Source of the DNA: Bog-473 sp963836605
Lineage (GTDB): Bacteria; Actinomycetota; Acidimicrobiia; Acidimicrobiales; RAAP-2
Direction: 5' to 3'
Assembly: GCA_963836605.1 (NCBI GenBank)
Contig: CAWIKB010000009.1
Location: forward strand, 868,001 to 932,000
DNA: 64,000 nucleotides
Shown here: positions 31,157 to 38,329 of the stretch, in pieces
How positions within the stretch are numbered: the stretch's first letter is position 1
How the letters are laid out: the number at the start of each line of letters is the position of its first letter
Made by a program: the position numbers and the translations under genes
The notes under the pieces: generated by a model
What the model saw: only the letters and a program-made list of their open reading frames with translations
Told to the model about the DNA's origin: nothing
The model's database searches: none

Positions 31157-31598
31157 ATGATCAAGAAGACCATTGCTTCCATCGCAGTCGGAGGGATGCT
31201 CCTCGTCGGAGGTGCCGCACTCGCCGCCGGGACGGCCGGGGCCACCACCTCCACCACGCCGAGCTCGAGTAGCTCCACGGGAACGCCCCCGGCTCACGGC
31301 TGGGTGAAAGCGCACCGTCACGCGCTGGTCAGGGACGCCGTCGTCCTGACCGCCAAGGACATCGGCGTCACGCCTCAGGACCTGGTGAGCGAGCTGAAGT
31401 CCGGCAAGTCGCTGGCCGACGTGGCCGGCGAGCACAACGTGAGCTCCCAAACCCTGGTCAACGACCTGGTGACCGCAGCCGAGGTCCAAGGTCAACGCGG
31501 CCGTCAGCGCGAACAAGATCACCTCGGCCGAGGCCAGCAAGATCAACGCCGCCCTGCCCGCCCGGGTGACGAAGTTGGTCAACCACACCTTCAAATAG
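31157..31598 (+). pseudogene. Secreted helical-repeat protein, frameshifted
   Basis: The ATG at 31157 starts a signal peptide (MIKKTIASIAVGGMLLVGGA, cleavage near AGA-TT), a Ser/Thr linker and a helical domain (VVLTAKDIGVTPQDLVSELK, SLADVAGEHNVSSQTLVNDL). At about 31484-31487 (GTCC) one base is in excess: the sequence continues in another frame as KVNAAVSANKITSAEASKIN and ends at the TAG at 31596-31598, matching the helical pattern expected of the family. Without the indel the protein would be ~146 residues. It may be a sequencing error or a real pseudogene. Confidence 0.7.
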
Positions 31599-32091
31599 GC
31601 GTCAACCCAAGGAGCGTCCCGCCCGGCCCCCAGCCACTTTTGGTGGGGTCGTGGAGTCCATCGGATCAAGCGAGCGCCGGCTCTGCCAGCCGACGAACCT
31701 GCCATCGCGAGACCAACTGCAAACCAGAGTTAGGGAGGCCCAGCAACCGGCGGATGAGCCAACGTCCTTCTACTGGACAGCTCGCGACATGACGCGGGCG
31801 ACACAATGCCAAGAAGCGAGTTTCCGATCAGCATTTCGGTCGGTCGGCCGGGTTTTTCGGAGCCCGTTGCCCCAAAAACCATCCGCAGGAACCGCACTGT
31901 GCGGACATGCCCTCGGTGACGATGCGGGGAGTAACCGAGTGAAAGCCGTGTCGCGGACTACTCGAAAACATGTTCAAGTACCCCACCTGCCCGGCGAGTG
32001 GGGCGGGGCCTTGGACGTAGATTCAGCCTGTGCTGTACCACCCCCCACCGATGAGCGGTCATAACCAGGGATCGATGGAAGTCTGAGCCGG
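31599..32091. other. 493-bp gap without a supported gene
   Basis: No convincing coding frame. A 13-bp palindrome CCGCAC-T-GTGCGG lies near 31892. The rest shows no tRNA, terminator or repeat that I can support. Confidence 0.4.
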
Positions 32092-32640
32092 ATGCACACG
32101 ATCGAATTTGTCTTCGCCATCGGGTGGGTGCTGTTCTGGCTCTACTGGCTGGTAGCGGCATTCACTATGAGGAGGGAACGCGTCCCGTGGTCCCGCGTAC
32201 TGCGCATCCGAGCGCTGATCATCGTCGTGGTGCTCCTCCTGTTCCGGCTGGGCGCGTTTCGGGGCGCGAGCCTCAACACGGACCCATGGCGAGCCGGGCT
32301 CGGGCTCTTTCTCTTCGTTCTGGGGCTGGGGTTCGCCGTGTGGGCCCGCGTGAACATCGGGCGCAACTGGGGTACCCCTATGTCGCAGAAAGCCGAGCCC
32401 GAACTGGTAACCAGCGGTCCCTACCGTCTAACCCGCCATCCCATCTACTCAGGGATCGTGCTCGGGACTATCGGCACCTCGGTGGCGCTGAGCTGGTTCT
32501 GGCTGATCGCTACGGCCTTGGCCGGGGTCTATTTCATCTACGCCGCGACCGTCGAGGAACGTTATCTGGCCGGACAGTTTCCCGACACTTACCCGGCCTA
32601 CAAGCGCTCGACGAAAATGCTCGTGCCCTACGTCTTCTAA
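32092..32640 (+). CDS. Isoprenylcysteine carboxyl methyltransferase (ICMT/PEMT)-like membrane protein
   Basis: 182 residues with four to five membrane helices. The C-terminal half has the SAM-site motif of this family: LVTSGPYRLTRHPIYSGIVL, followed by EERYLAGQFPDTYPAYKRST. In eukaryotes the family methylates prenylcysteine; bacterial members act on lipids or unknown small molecules. The start ATG at 32092 leads straight into the first helix. Confidence 0.82.
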   Translation: MHTIEFVFAIGWVLFWLYWLVAAFTMRRERVPWSRVLRIRALIIVVVLLLFRLGAFRGASLNTDPWRAGLGLFLFVLGLGFAVWARVNIGRNWGTPMSQKAEPELVTSGPYRLTRHPIYSGIVLGTIGTSVALSWFWLIATALAGVYFIYAATVEERYLAGQFPDTYPAYKRSTKMLVPYVF

Positions 32641-32700
32641 GCCATTTGGCCCGCCTCCGATCCGGCCATCTGGGGCACTCCGGTGGGAGCGATCTGTTGT

Positions 32701-32746
32701 GTCAGTTTAGGTTGACAACGCAGGACGTCAGTCTAAACTGACGGAC
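32701..32746 (+). promoter_or_regulatory. Leaderless promoter with two palindromic operators for the HTH-ClpN pair
   Basis: TTGACA (32712-32717) and TAAACT (32734-32739) are 16 bp apart, and seven bases separate TAAACT from the ATG at 32747, so transcription should start at the start codon. A perfect palindrome GTCAGT-CTAA-ACTGAC (32727-32742) covers the -10. A second copy, GTCAGT-TTAG-GTTGAC (32701-32716), matching at 12 of 16 positions, covers the -35; the two are 26 bp apart. This layout fits autorepression by the encoded HTH protein (inference). Confidence 0.7.
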
Positions 32747-32959
32747 ATGGACATCGACGACCTCAGGGTGAATCTCTCGTCGGAGGACCCGGCAATTGGG
32801 CTTCGCGCCTCGTTGGCGCTCCATCGCCTGGCTGAGAGGGTCGAGGCGAACCACGTCGCGGTGGCCCACGAAAAGGGCTGGTCGTGGCAGCAGATCGGAG
32901 ACGCGTTGGGCATCACCCGCCAATCCGTGCACACCAAATACAACAAGGAGTCATCATGA
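32747..32959 (+). CDS. Small helix-turn-helix regulator, partner of the ClpN-domain protein
   Basis: 70 residues. The N-terminal helical part (ALHRLAERVEANHVAVAHEK) is followed by a C-terminal HTH (WSWQQIGDALGITRQSVHTK). The recognition helix resembles that of the zinc-finger/HTH protein at 2203-2565 (TRQS shared). The stop overlaps the ATG of the following gene, so the two are translationally coupled. Two palindromes in its leaderless promoter are probable binding sites. Likely an autorepressor whose activity could be sensed or controlled by the ClpN-domain partner. Confidence 0.8.
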   Translation: MDIDDLRVNLSSEDPAIGLRASLALHRLAERVEANHVAVAHEKGWSWQQIGDALGITRQSVHTKYNKESS

Positions 32960-33468
32960 TCACCGAATCCGTTGTGCCAGAGATGCTTCACGTCTGGGCC
33001 ATCTATTTGCGGGCCAGTGAGGAGGCCCGTCGCCGAGGTGATCGCCGAACTGGCACCGATCACGTCTTGCTCGCCTTGTTCGAGGATCCCTCGATTGAAG
33101 TCGTGTTGGGCGTGAGCCTGCAGGAAGCTCGCCGGGCCCTTGAGTCGCTCGATCAGGAAGCCCTGGGTGCCCTGGGCATGGGGTCCGGCACCGACGCTCC
33201 CCCACTGCCGATGCGCGCCGTGCCGAAGAAGCCGACGTTCAGAGACGTCATGAAAAGAGATCGCCTCCGCATGACGCCCGCGGCAAAGAAGGTGCTTGAG
33301 GAAGCGGTCAAGCCCAATCGCCGGAAGACCCAGGTCACGGCCCAGCAGGTGCTGGCCCAGATCCTCACTCTCCAACCACCAGATCCTGCGGCGGTGCTGC
33401 TGGGCGCTCTCGGCGTGAACATCTCGGAGGCACGGCGCCGATTGGATGCGGTCACGCCCGACAGCTGA
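32956..33468 (+). CDS. Clp N-terminal (double ClpN motif) domain protein without ATPase
   Basis: 170 residues from the ATG overlapping the upstream stop (ATGA), with AAGGAG seven bases upstream. Two ClpN-type repeats are visible: VWAIYLRASEEARRRGD with GTDHVLLALFEDP, and TPAAKKVLEEAVKPNR with VTAQQVLAQILTLQPPDPAA. This is the substrate/adaptor-binding domain that opens ClpA/ClpC, but no AAA+ module follows. It may bind misfolded proteins or Clp adaptors and feed that signal to the HTH partner (inference). Confidence 0.8.
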   Translation: MITESVVPEMLHVWAIYLRASEEARRRGDRRTGTDHVLLALFEDPSIEVVLGVSLQEARRALESLDQEALGALGMGSGTDAPPLPMRAVPKKPTFRDVMKRDRLRMTPAAKKVLEEAVKPNRRKTQVTAQQVLAQILTLQPPDPAAVLLGALGVNISEARRRLDAVTPDS

Positions 33469-33551
33469 GCCCCCAGCGACATTCGCCATGACCATCTATG
33501 CCATCGACGACGTGTCCCGAAGGTATGAGCCACCACGCCGGCTCCCCTGGA

Positions 33552-34149
33552 TCAGTACTTTAGGTAGCCCCGGAAACCGAACACGTACTCCTGGCTGACC
33601 TTGGACCCGCCGTGGTGCCCGACATAGAGGAACAGGGGTCCGCCGTCGGACTCCACGGGCTTGTTGGGGTCCTGCGCAACGACGGGTTGTCCCCGGATGA
33701 AACCCGCCAGGACGACGAACGGCCCGTTGGGCATCTTGACCGCCCCGTAGATCCAGCTCTTATAGGTGTTTTCCTGCAGCAACATCTCCCGGGTGTACCC
33801 GGCCGGCAGAGCCGGTCTCACCGCCGAACTGTACGGCGCGAAGCGTCCCGAAAAGTTCGATCGGCAACTGACACCGGGGTCACACCACTGCACCTCGTCG
33901 AAACCCTGGAAGGGGGACGTTCCAGCGTTGCCGTTGACCCCCTTTGCCCCCGCAGTTACCTACGGACGAACCCCAAAGCGCCTCCCCACATCCGGCATTT
34001 TGTCCACCGTAGGCGTCGATGTGGGCGTGGAACTTGAGTGTCGTCGTGGCCCCCGCCGCGCCGGCAGTTGAGAGCAACAGTCCCGTCATGATGGCCAGCG
34101 CGGTCAGTATTCGTCGTGTGGCTCGCGTTCGGATCCGGCATGCTCCCAC
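33552..34149 (-). pseudogene. Secreted hypothetical protein, frameshifted
   Basis: From the GTG at 34149 a signal peptide (TRRILTALAIMTGLLLSTAG) leads to TTLKFHAHIDAYGGQNAGCG and GSSVGNCGGKG. Within a run of five G near 33944 one extra base shifts the frame; the sensible sequence continues as VNGNAGTSPFQGFDEVQWCD and ends GFRGYLKY at 33552. The total length (598 bp) is one base over a whole number of codons. Four Cys suggest disulfides. The family is not recognised. The indel may be an assembly error. Confidence 0.6.
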
Positions 34150-34309
34150 ACGTTCGATCGTGGAGCCGGTCACCCGCCGCTGCCGCTCAGGTCGAGATCG
34201 CCCTGCCGGAGATCGGTCACTCGGCCAGTCAGCATCCGGTATCGAGAAAAACCGAAGAAATGCCGCGTTCGCGCCTGCTCTCAGCGTGGGCAGCGTGGAC
34301 GCAGGGACG

Positions 34310-34570
34310 ATCCGCTCTCTCGGGCGCGGCGCGTCTTGCGGCGCGGCGGGAGAAAGCTCGACCCCGCCGCGACCGAGCGTCTGTGGTCTCTTCTCGAGCT
34401 CGGGATCCCGGTGCCGAGGTCGCTCTCGCGTATCGCGTAAAGGAACGACCACGCGACTTCTATCGAACGCGCGACCCCGACCAGGCCAAGGCCATGCTCA
34501 GAGAGCTCGAGGGGCACTGCCGCCGCCGCACCATGCCGCCCGAGATCCAACCTGGTCGCTCACCTGACCC
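34310..34570 (+). pseudogene. Remnant of an ISL3-family (IS204/IS1001/IS1096/IS1165) transposase
   Basis: The frame beginning near 34310 reads DRASVVSSRARDPGAEVALA, then YRVKERPRDFYRTRDPDQAK and MLRELEGHCRRRTMPPEIQ. This order (EV-AY--KE-LRD-Y, then a helix, then a PEI motif) resembles the middle of ISL3 transposases; the DDE residues and the C-terminal GTENLN-type motif are missing. No inverted repeats were found. It lies directly outside the 45-bp tRNA-derived repeat at 34651. The similarity was judged by eye. Confidence 0.45.
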
Positions 34571-34650
34571 GGTGACGTCTGCCACGAAAGCATCCCTGTC
34601 GAGCGCGGTGTGCTCGATGACACCTCAGAAGGTATCTGAATTCCCGCTGC

Positions 34651-34695
34651 TCGTCGGGCTGCCGGGATTTGAACCCGGGACCTCTTGACCCCCAG
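34651..34695. repeat. attL-like copy of the tRNA-Pro 3' half
   Basis: Identical over 45 bp to 37241-37285, same orientation. The identity stops exactly at the 5' edge of the anticodon loop; the sequence beyond it cannot form the 5' half of a tRNA (the anticodon stem does not pair), so this is not a functional second tRNA. Confidence 0.8.
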
Positions 34696-34936
34696 GTATC
34701 CCCCACCGAGCGGCGTACAACTGGCCGTTCGACCCGGTGGAGCGGGAGCAAGATCTGCGAAGTTAAGCGCGGCTCAGCGACGTCAGAGTCTCGGGTTGGT
34801 GGAGGTCACCCTGTGATCGCGCCGTCATGGTCCGGAAGCAGAAGAACTGGACTTGCTCGGGACCTCTGCCTCTAGACGATGGATGCTCCACGGCGCATGT
34901 TTACAGCGCGCTACTGCGAGGAGTCGGAGGTCCCAG

Positions 34937-37150
34937 ATGAAAGCGACTACGCGTTTCGGACGAGGAGCACGTCCAGCGGGGCGGCATCTGGGATTAGTAG
35001 CTGCATCGGTGTTGATCGGCTCTTTGAGCCTCGCGACAGTGGGAGCTCCATTGGTTGCTGAACCTCAGGCAAGTGCGGCCGCGCCTCCGCCCACCTGGGA
35101 GCAGCTCTCCCCGGCCACTTCCCCTTCGGCCCGCGGCTCCGCCTCCATGGCCTATGACTCAGCCACCGGGCAGCTGGTGCTCTTCGGCGGCTACGGCAAC
35201 GGCGGCGGCGACCTCAACGACACCTGGACCTGGAACGGCACGACCTGGACTCAGCAGTTCCCGGCCACCAGCCCTCCGGCTCGCGCAGACGCCTCCATGG
35301 CCTATGACTCAGGCACCGGCCAGCTGGTGCTCTTCGGCGGCTACGGCAACGGCGGCGGCGACCTCAACGACACCTGGACCTGGAACGGCACGACCTGGAC
35401 GCAGCAGTTCCCGGCCACCAGCCCTCCGGCTCGCGCAGACGCCTCCATGGCCTATGACTCAGGCACCGGCCAGCTGGTGCTCTTCGGCGGCTTCAACGGC
35501 AGCTTTAGCGTCAACGACACCTGGACCTGGAACGGCACGACCTGGACGCAGCAGGCCCCGGCCACCAGCCCTCCGCCTCGCGACGACGACGCCCCCATGG
35601 CCTATGACTCAGCCACCGGGCAGCTCGTGCTCTTCGGCGGCTACGGCAGGAGCGGCGAACTCAACGACACCTGGACCTGGAACGGCACGACCTGGACGCA
35701 GCAGGCCCCGGCCACTTCCCCTTCGGCTCGCTTCTACGCCTCCATGGCCTATGACTCGGGTACCGGACAGCTGGTGCTCTTCGGCGGCATCAACTCGACT
35801 GTCCCGCCGTACAACCTCAACGATACCTGGACCTGGAACGGCACGACCTGGACGCAGCAGGCCCCGGCTACCAGCCCTCCGGCCCGCAACACCGCCTCCA
35901 TGGCCTATGACTCGGGCACCGGGCAGCTGGTGCTCTTCGGCGGCTTCAACGGCAGCAACGCCGTCAACGACACCTGGGTGTATCTGCCCGTGACGCCCAT
36001 TCCCACCGTCTCTGCCGTGAGCCCCAACTCGGGCCCAGTGACCGGAGCAACCGCCATCACCATCACCGGGACCGGCTTCGTCAAAGGCGCCAGGGTGGTG
36101 ATCGATCAGGGCAGTGGCGTTGGGATCGGAGCCATCGCCGCCACCAACGTCACCGTGGTGTCTTGGACCAAGATCACCGCCGTGACCGGCGGGGGGGCAA
36201 ACTCCGGTACGTGGACCTTGTACGTCACCACTTCGGGGGGTACCAGCGTGGCTCACGCCGGTGACGACTTCACCTACTTCCCCGTGCCCGTCCCAACCGT
36301 CTCGGCCGTGAGCCCCAACTCGGGCCCAGTGACCGGAGCAACCGCCATCACCATCACCGGGACCGGCTTCGTCAAAGGCGCCAGGGTGGTGATCGATCAG
36401 GGCAGTGGCGTTGGGATCGGAGCCATCGCCGCCACCAACGTCACCGTGGTGTCTTGGACCAAGATCACCGCCGTGACCGGCGGGGGGGCAAACTCCGGTA
36501 CGTGGAACTTGTACGTCACCACTTCGGGGGGTACCAGCGTGGCTCACGCCGGTGACGACTTCACCTACTTCCCCGTGCCCGTCCCAACCGTCTCGGCCGT
36601 GAGCCCGAACTCGGGCCCAGTGAGCGGCGGCACGGCCATCACCATCACCGGGACCGGCTTCGTCACTGGCGCGACCGTGGTGATCGGCCAGGGCAGTGGC
36701 GCTGGGACCGGAGCCATCGCCGCCACCAACGTCACCGTGGTGTCTTTTACCAAGATCACCGCGGTGACCGGCGGGGGGGCCAAGTTCGGTACGTGGAACC
36801 TGTTCGTCATCACGACGGGGGGCACCAGTCTGGCTCATGCCGGTGACTACTTCACCTACAACCCCGTTCCCAAGGTCTCTGCCGTGAGCCCGAACTCGGG
36901 CCCAGTGAGCGGCGGCACGGCCATCACCATCACCGGGACCGGCTTCGTCACTGGCGCCACCGTGGTGATCGGCCAGGGCAGTGGCGCTGGGACCGGAGCC
37001 ATCGCTGCCACCAACGTCACGGTGGTGTCTTGGACCAAGATCACTGCCGTGACCGGCCGGGGGAAAAGGTTCGGTAAGTGGAACCTGTTCGTCATCACGA
37101 CGGGGGGCACCAGTGTGGCTACCGCCAGTGACTACTTCACCTATAACTGA
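34937..37150 (+). CDS. Secreted Kelch-repeat / IPT-TIG repeat surface protein
   Basis: 737 residues from the ATG at 34937 (GGAGG seven bases upstream). The N-terminal signal peptide (LGLVAASVLIGSLSLATVGA) ends near residue 45. Six Kelch-type repeats of 49-52 residues follow (each with MAYDS-TGQLVLFGG and NDTWTWNGTTWTQQ), enough for one six-bladed propeller. From residue ~355 to the end come four IPT/TIG immunoglobulin-like repeats of 95-97 residues (VSAVSPNSGPV, AITITGTGFV). There is no sortase motif or membrane anchor. Probably an extracellular carbohydrate- or protein-binding protein. It is the only gene between the tRNA-derived repeats. Several repeats are almost identical as DNA. Confidence 0.85.
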   Translation: MKATTRFGRGARPAGRHLGLVAASVLIGSLSLATVGAPLVAEPQASAAAPPPTWEQLSPATSPSARGSASMAYDSATGQLVLFGGYGNGGGDLNDTWTWNGTTWTQQFPATSPPARADASMAYDSGTGQLVLFGGYGNGGGDLNDTWTWNGTTWTQQFPATSPPARADASMAYDSGTGQLVLFGGFNGSFSVNDTWTWNGTTWTQQAPATSPPPRDDDAPMAYDSATGQLVLFGGYGRSGELNDTWTWNGTTWTQQAPATSPSARFYASMAYDSGTGQLVLFGGINSTVPPYNLNDTWTWNGTTWTQQAPATSPPARNTASMAYDSGTGQLVLFGGFNGSNAVNDTWVYLPVTPIPTVSAVSPNSGPVTGATAITITGTGFVKGARVVIDQGSGVGIGAIAATNVTVVSWTKITAVTGGGANSGTWTLYVTTSGGTSVAHAGDDFTYFPVPVPTVSAVSPNSGPVTGATAITITGTGFVKGARVVIDQGSGVGIGAIAATNVTVVSWTKITAVTGGGANSGTWNLYVTTSGGTSVAHAGDDFTYFPVPVPTVSAVSPNSGPVSGGTAITITGTGFVTGATVVIGQGSGAGTGAIAATNVTVVSFTKITAVTGGGAKFGTWNLFVITTGGTSLAHAGDYFTYNPVPKVSAVSPNSGPVSGGTAITITGTGFVTGATVVIGQGSGAGTGAIAATNVTVVSWTKITAVTGRGKRFGKWNLFVITTGGTSVATASDYFTYN
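36017..36598. repeat. Two nearly identical 291-bp IPT-coding repeats
   Basis: 36017-36307 and 36308-36598 differ, as read, at one position (ACC against AAC in the TW-LY codons). Copies three and four (36599, 36884) are clearly diverged. Such identity indicates recent duplication or gene conversion and makes assembly collapse possible. Confidence 0.85.
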
Positions 37151-37240
37151 GACGACGCAGGAGCCGCCGTGATCGAAACCGTGTCTCGGGGAAGGACGCG
37201 GATTGGTCCAAGTTCCCGAAGTTATCTACATTCTTCCTGT

Positions 37241-37285
37241 TCGTCGGGCTGCCGGGATTTGAACCCGGGACCTCTTGACCCCCAG
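37241..37285. repeat. attR-like copy within the intact tRNA-Pro gene
   Basis: The right copy of the 45-bp direct repeat; it makes up the anticodon loop to 3' end of the tRNA gene plus three flanking bases. Confidence 0.8.
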
Positions 37286-37318
37286 TCAAGCGCGCTAACC
37301 AAGCTGCGCCACAGCCCG
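37244..37318 (-). tRNA. tRNA-Pro (anticodon GGG)
   Basis: 75 nt. The acceptor stem CGGGCTG pairs with CAGCCCG with discriminator A; the anticodon stem CTTGA pairs with TCAAG around the loop CTGGGGG, anticodon GGG at loop positions 3-5; the T arm has GGTTCAAAT-type sequence. CCA is not encoded. The 3' half is duplicated at 34651-34695. Confidence 0.95.
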
Positions 37319-37514
37319 CTACCTGCTCAGGGCAACTAACTGCCCTGTACTGCCACTGCCCATTCCGCTCGTACGTTGCAAAATCAGGGTACGACCAAAT
37401 ACCGAATCGGAACGGGTCCGGCAGTGTACCTCGCTGATGTTTCGACGACAGCGGCGGGAATGCCGCAACCCTGGCACCCACAGCCGACACGCGGGTGCCG
37501 ACCCGTTGCGTTGG

Positions 37515-38024
37515 TCAGTTCTCGCCGAGGATCTTGGCTTTCTCGGCGGCGAACTCGGCGTCGCTGACTGCTCCGCGCTCGTGCAGGTCGGCGAGCTTCG
37601 CGAGCCGGTCAACCGGGTCGGACGCTGCAGCCGGCGCCTCCCCCGCCGAAGATCGCACCACAGAACCCGTGTTCTGTCCCGCAGGCCGCTCGAACTCGGC
37701 CTCCGCGGCGTCGGCGGCGTAGGACTTCTGGCCCGCGATGGCCTGGGCCTGGCGCTGCTCCATCAGAGGAACATCAAGCATCACCATGGAGTGGTCAGCC
37801 GGGTCGTAGCGGACCGGCACGACGCTGCCCTCGAGCAGGGCTCCGACCTTGGGCGCCCAGAGGCCCTGCCGCTCGAACTCTCCCGTCGAGCCGTCGGGAA
37901 ACTTGACGCGGACCCGCACGCAGAGTCCCGCGGGGCCGTAGCCGATCCAGGCCTTCACCACCACTCCCTCGGCCTGTGCCCCGCTGGACAACAGCTCCTT
38001 CTGCTTCTTCTTCGAGCCAAACAT
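37515..38024 (-). CDS. SHOCT-domain protein
   Basis: 169 residues from the ATG at 38024 with GGAGGAG upstream. The N-terminal MFGSKKKQKELLSSGAQAEG leads into a beta-rich domain (VVKAWIGYGPAGLCVRVRVK, VPVRYDPADHSMVMLD), a linker, and a C-terminal SHOCT helix pair (DRLAKLADLHERGAVSDAEF, then KAKILGEN). SHOCT domains are short oligomerisation modules; the function is unknown. About 195 bp of sequence without features separate it from the tRNA. Confidence 0.78.
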   Translation of the reverse strand: MFGSKKKQKELLSSGAQAEGVVVKAWIGYGPAGLCVRVRVKFPDGSTGEFERQGLWAPKVGALLEGSVVPVRYDPADHSMVMLDVPLMEQRQAQAIAGQKSYAADAAEAEFERPAGQNTGSVVRSSAGEAPAAASDPVDRLAKLADLHERGAVSDAEFAAEKAKILGEN

Positions 38025-38329
38025 CAAAGGCTCCTCCGGGTTCGTGCCGAGCTCATTCCGTGTGACCATTTCATCGTCCCAGCTCCGACGCGCCTTCCAG
38101 CGTGCACCCAAGTATCCGCGCGCACAACTGAGGACCTCGGGACGCCGAAGGGGCCGCCCGTATATCCCGCCATCCGGAGGCCGCCCCGTCCCGCCTCCGC
38201 CCACTTCCGGCAATCTCGGGCGCGACCCAATGGTCCAACGATTGCCGTGGAGAGACCAGATCACGGTGCTACATTCCGACCCTCGCATCGAGAGCCCTGG
38301 TCTGCCGCCGGGATGAAAAGGGAGGGCCT
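38025..38329. other. 305-bp divergent intergenic region
   Basis: Lies between the SHOCT gene and the phosphoesterase gene. No repeat, RNA motif or clear -10/-35 pair was found; GGGAGGG precedes the GTG at 38330 as a ribosome-binding site. Confidence 0.4.

Larger units (their letters stand above)
34651..37285. mobile_element. 2.6-kb segment flanked by a tRNA-Pro-derived direct repeat
   Basis: A 45-bp direct repeat bounds the segment. The right copy is the 3' half of the intact tRNA-Pro(GGG) gene from anticodon loop to three bases beyond the discriminator; the left copy is an isolated duplicate. This is the arrangement left when a tyrosine-integrase element enters the 3' end of a tRNA gene. 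The only gene inside is the Kelch/IPT protein; no integrase is present, so the element is non-autonomous, decayed, or a remnant of a larger island. Confidence 0.65.

Noticed and set aside
31085..31705. 206-codon minus-strand open frame over the secreted-protein gene
   Set aside because: The plus strand encodes a signal peptide and matching helical repeats in two frames; the antisense frame shows no motif.
34651..34740. A second tRNA-Pro gene at the left repeat
   Set aside because: Only the 3' half matches; the adjoining sequence cannot pair with the anticodon, D or acceptor stems, so it is a duplicated fragment.
35609..36838. Long open frame on the minus strand across the Kelch/IPT gene
   Set aside because: It mirrors the repeats of the plus-strand gene, which has a signal peptide, ribosome-binding site and known domains; the antisense product is low-complexity.
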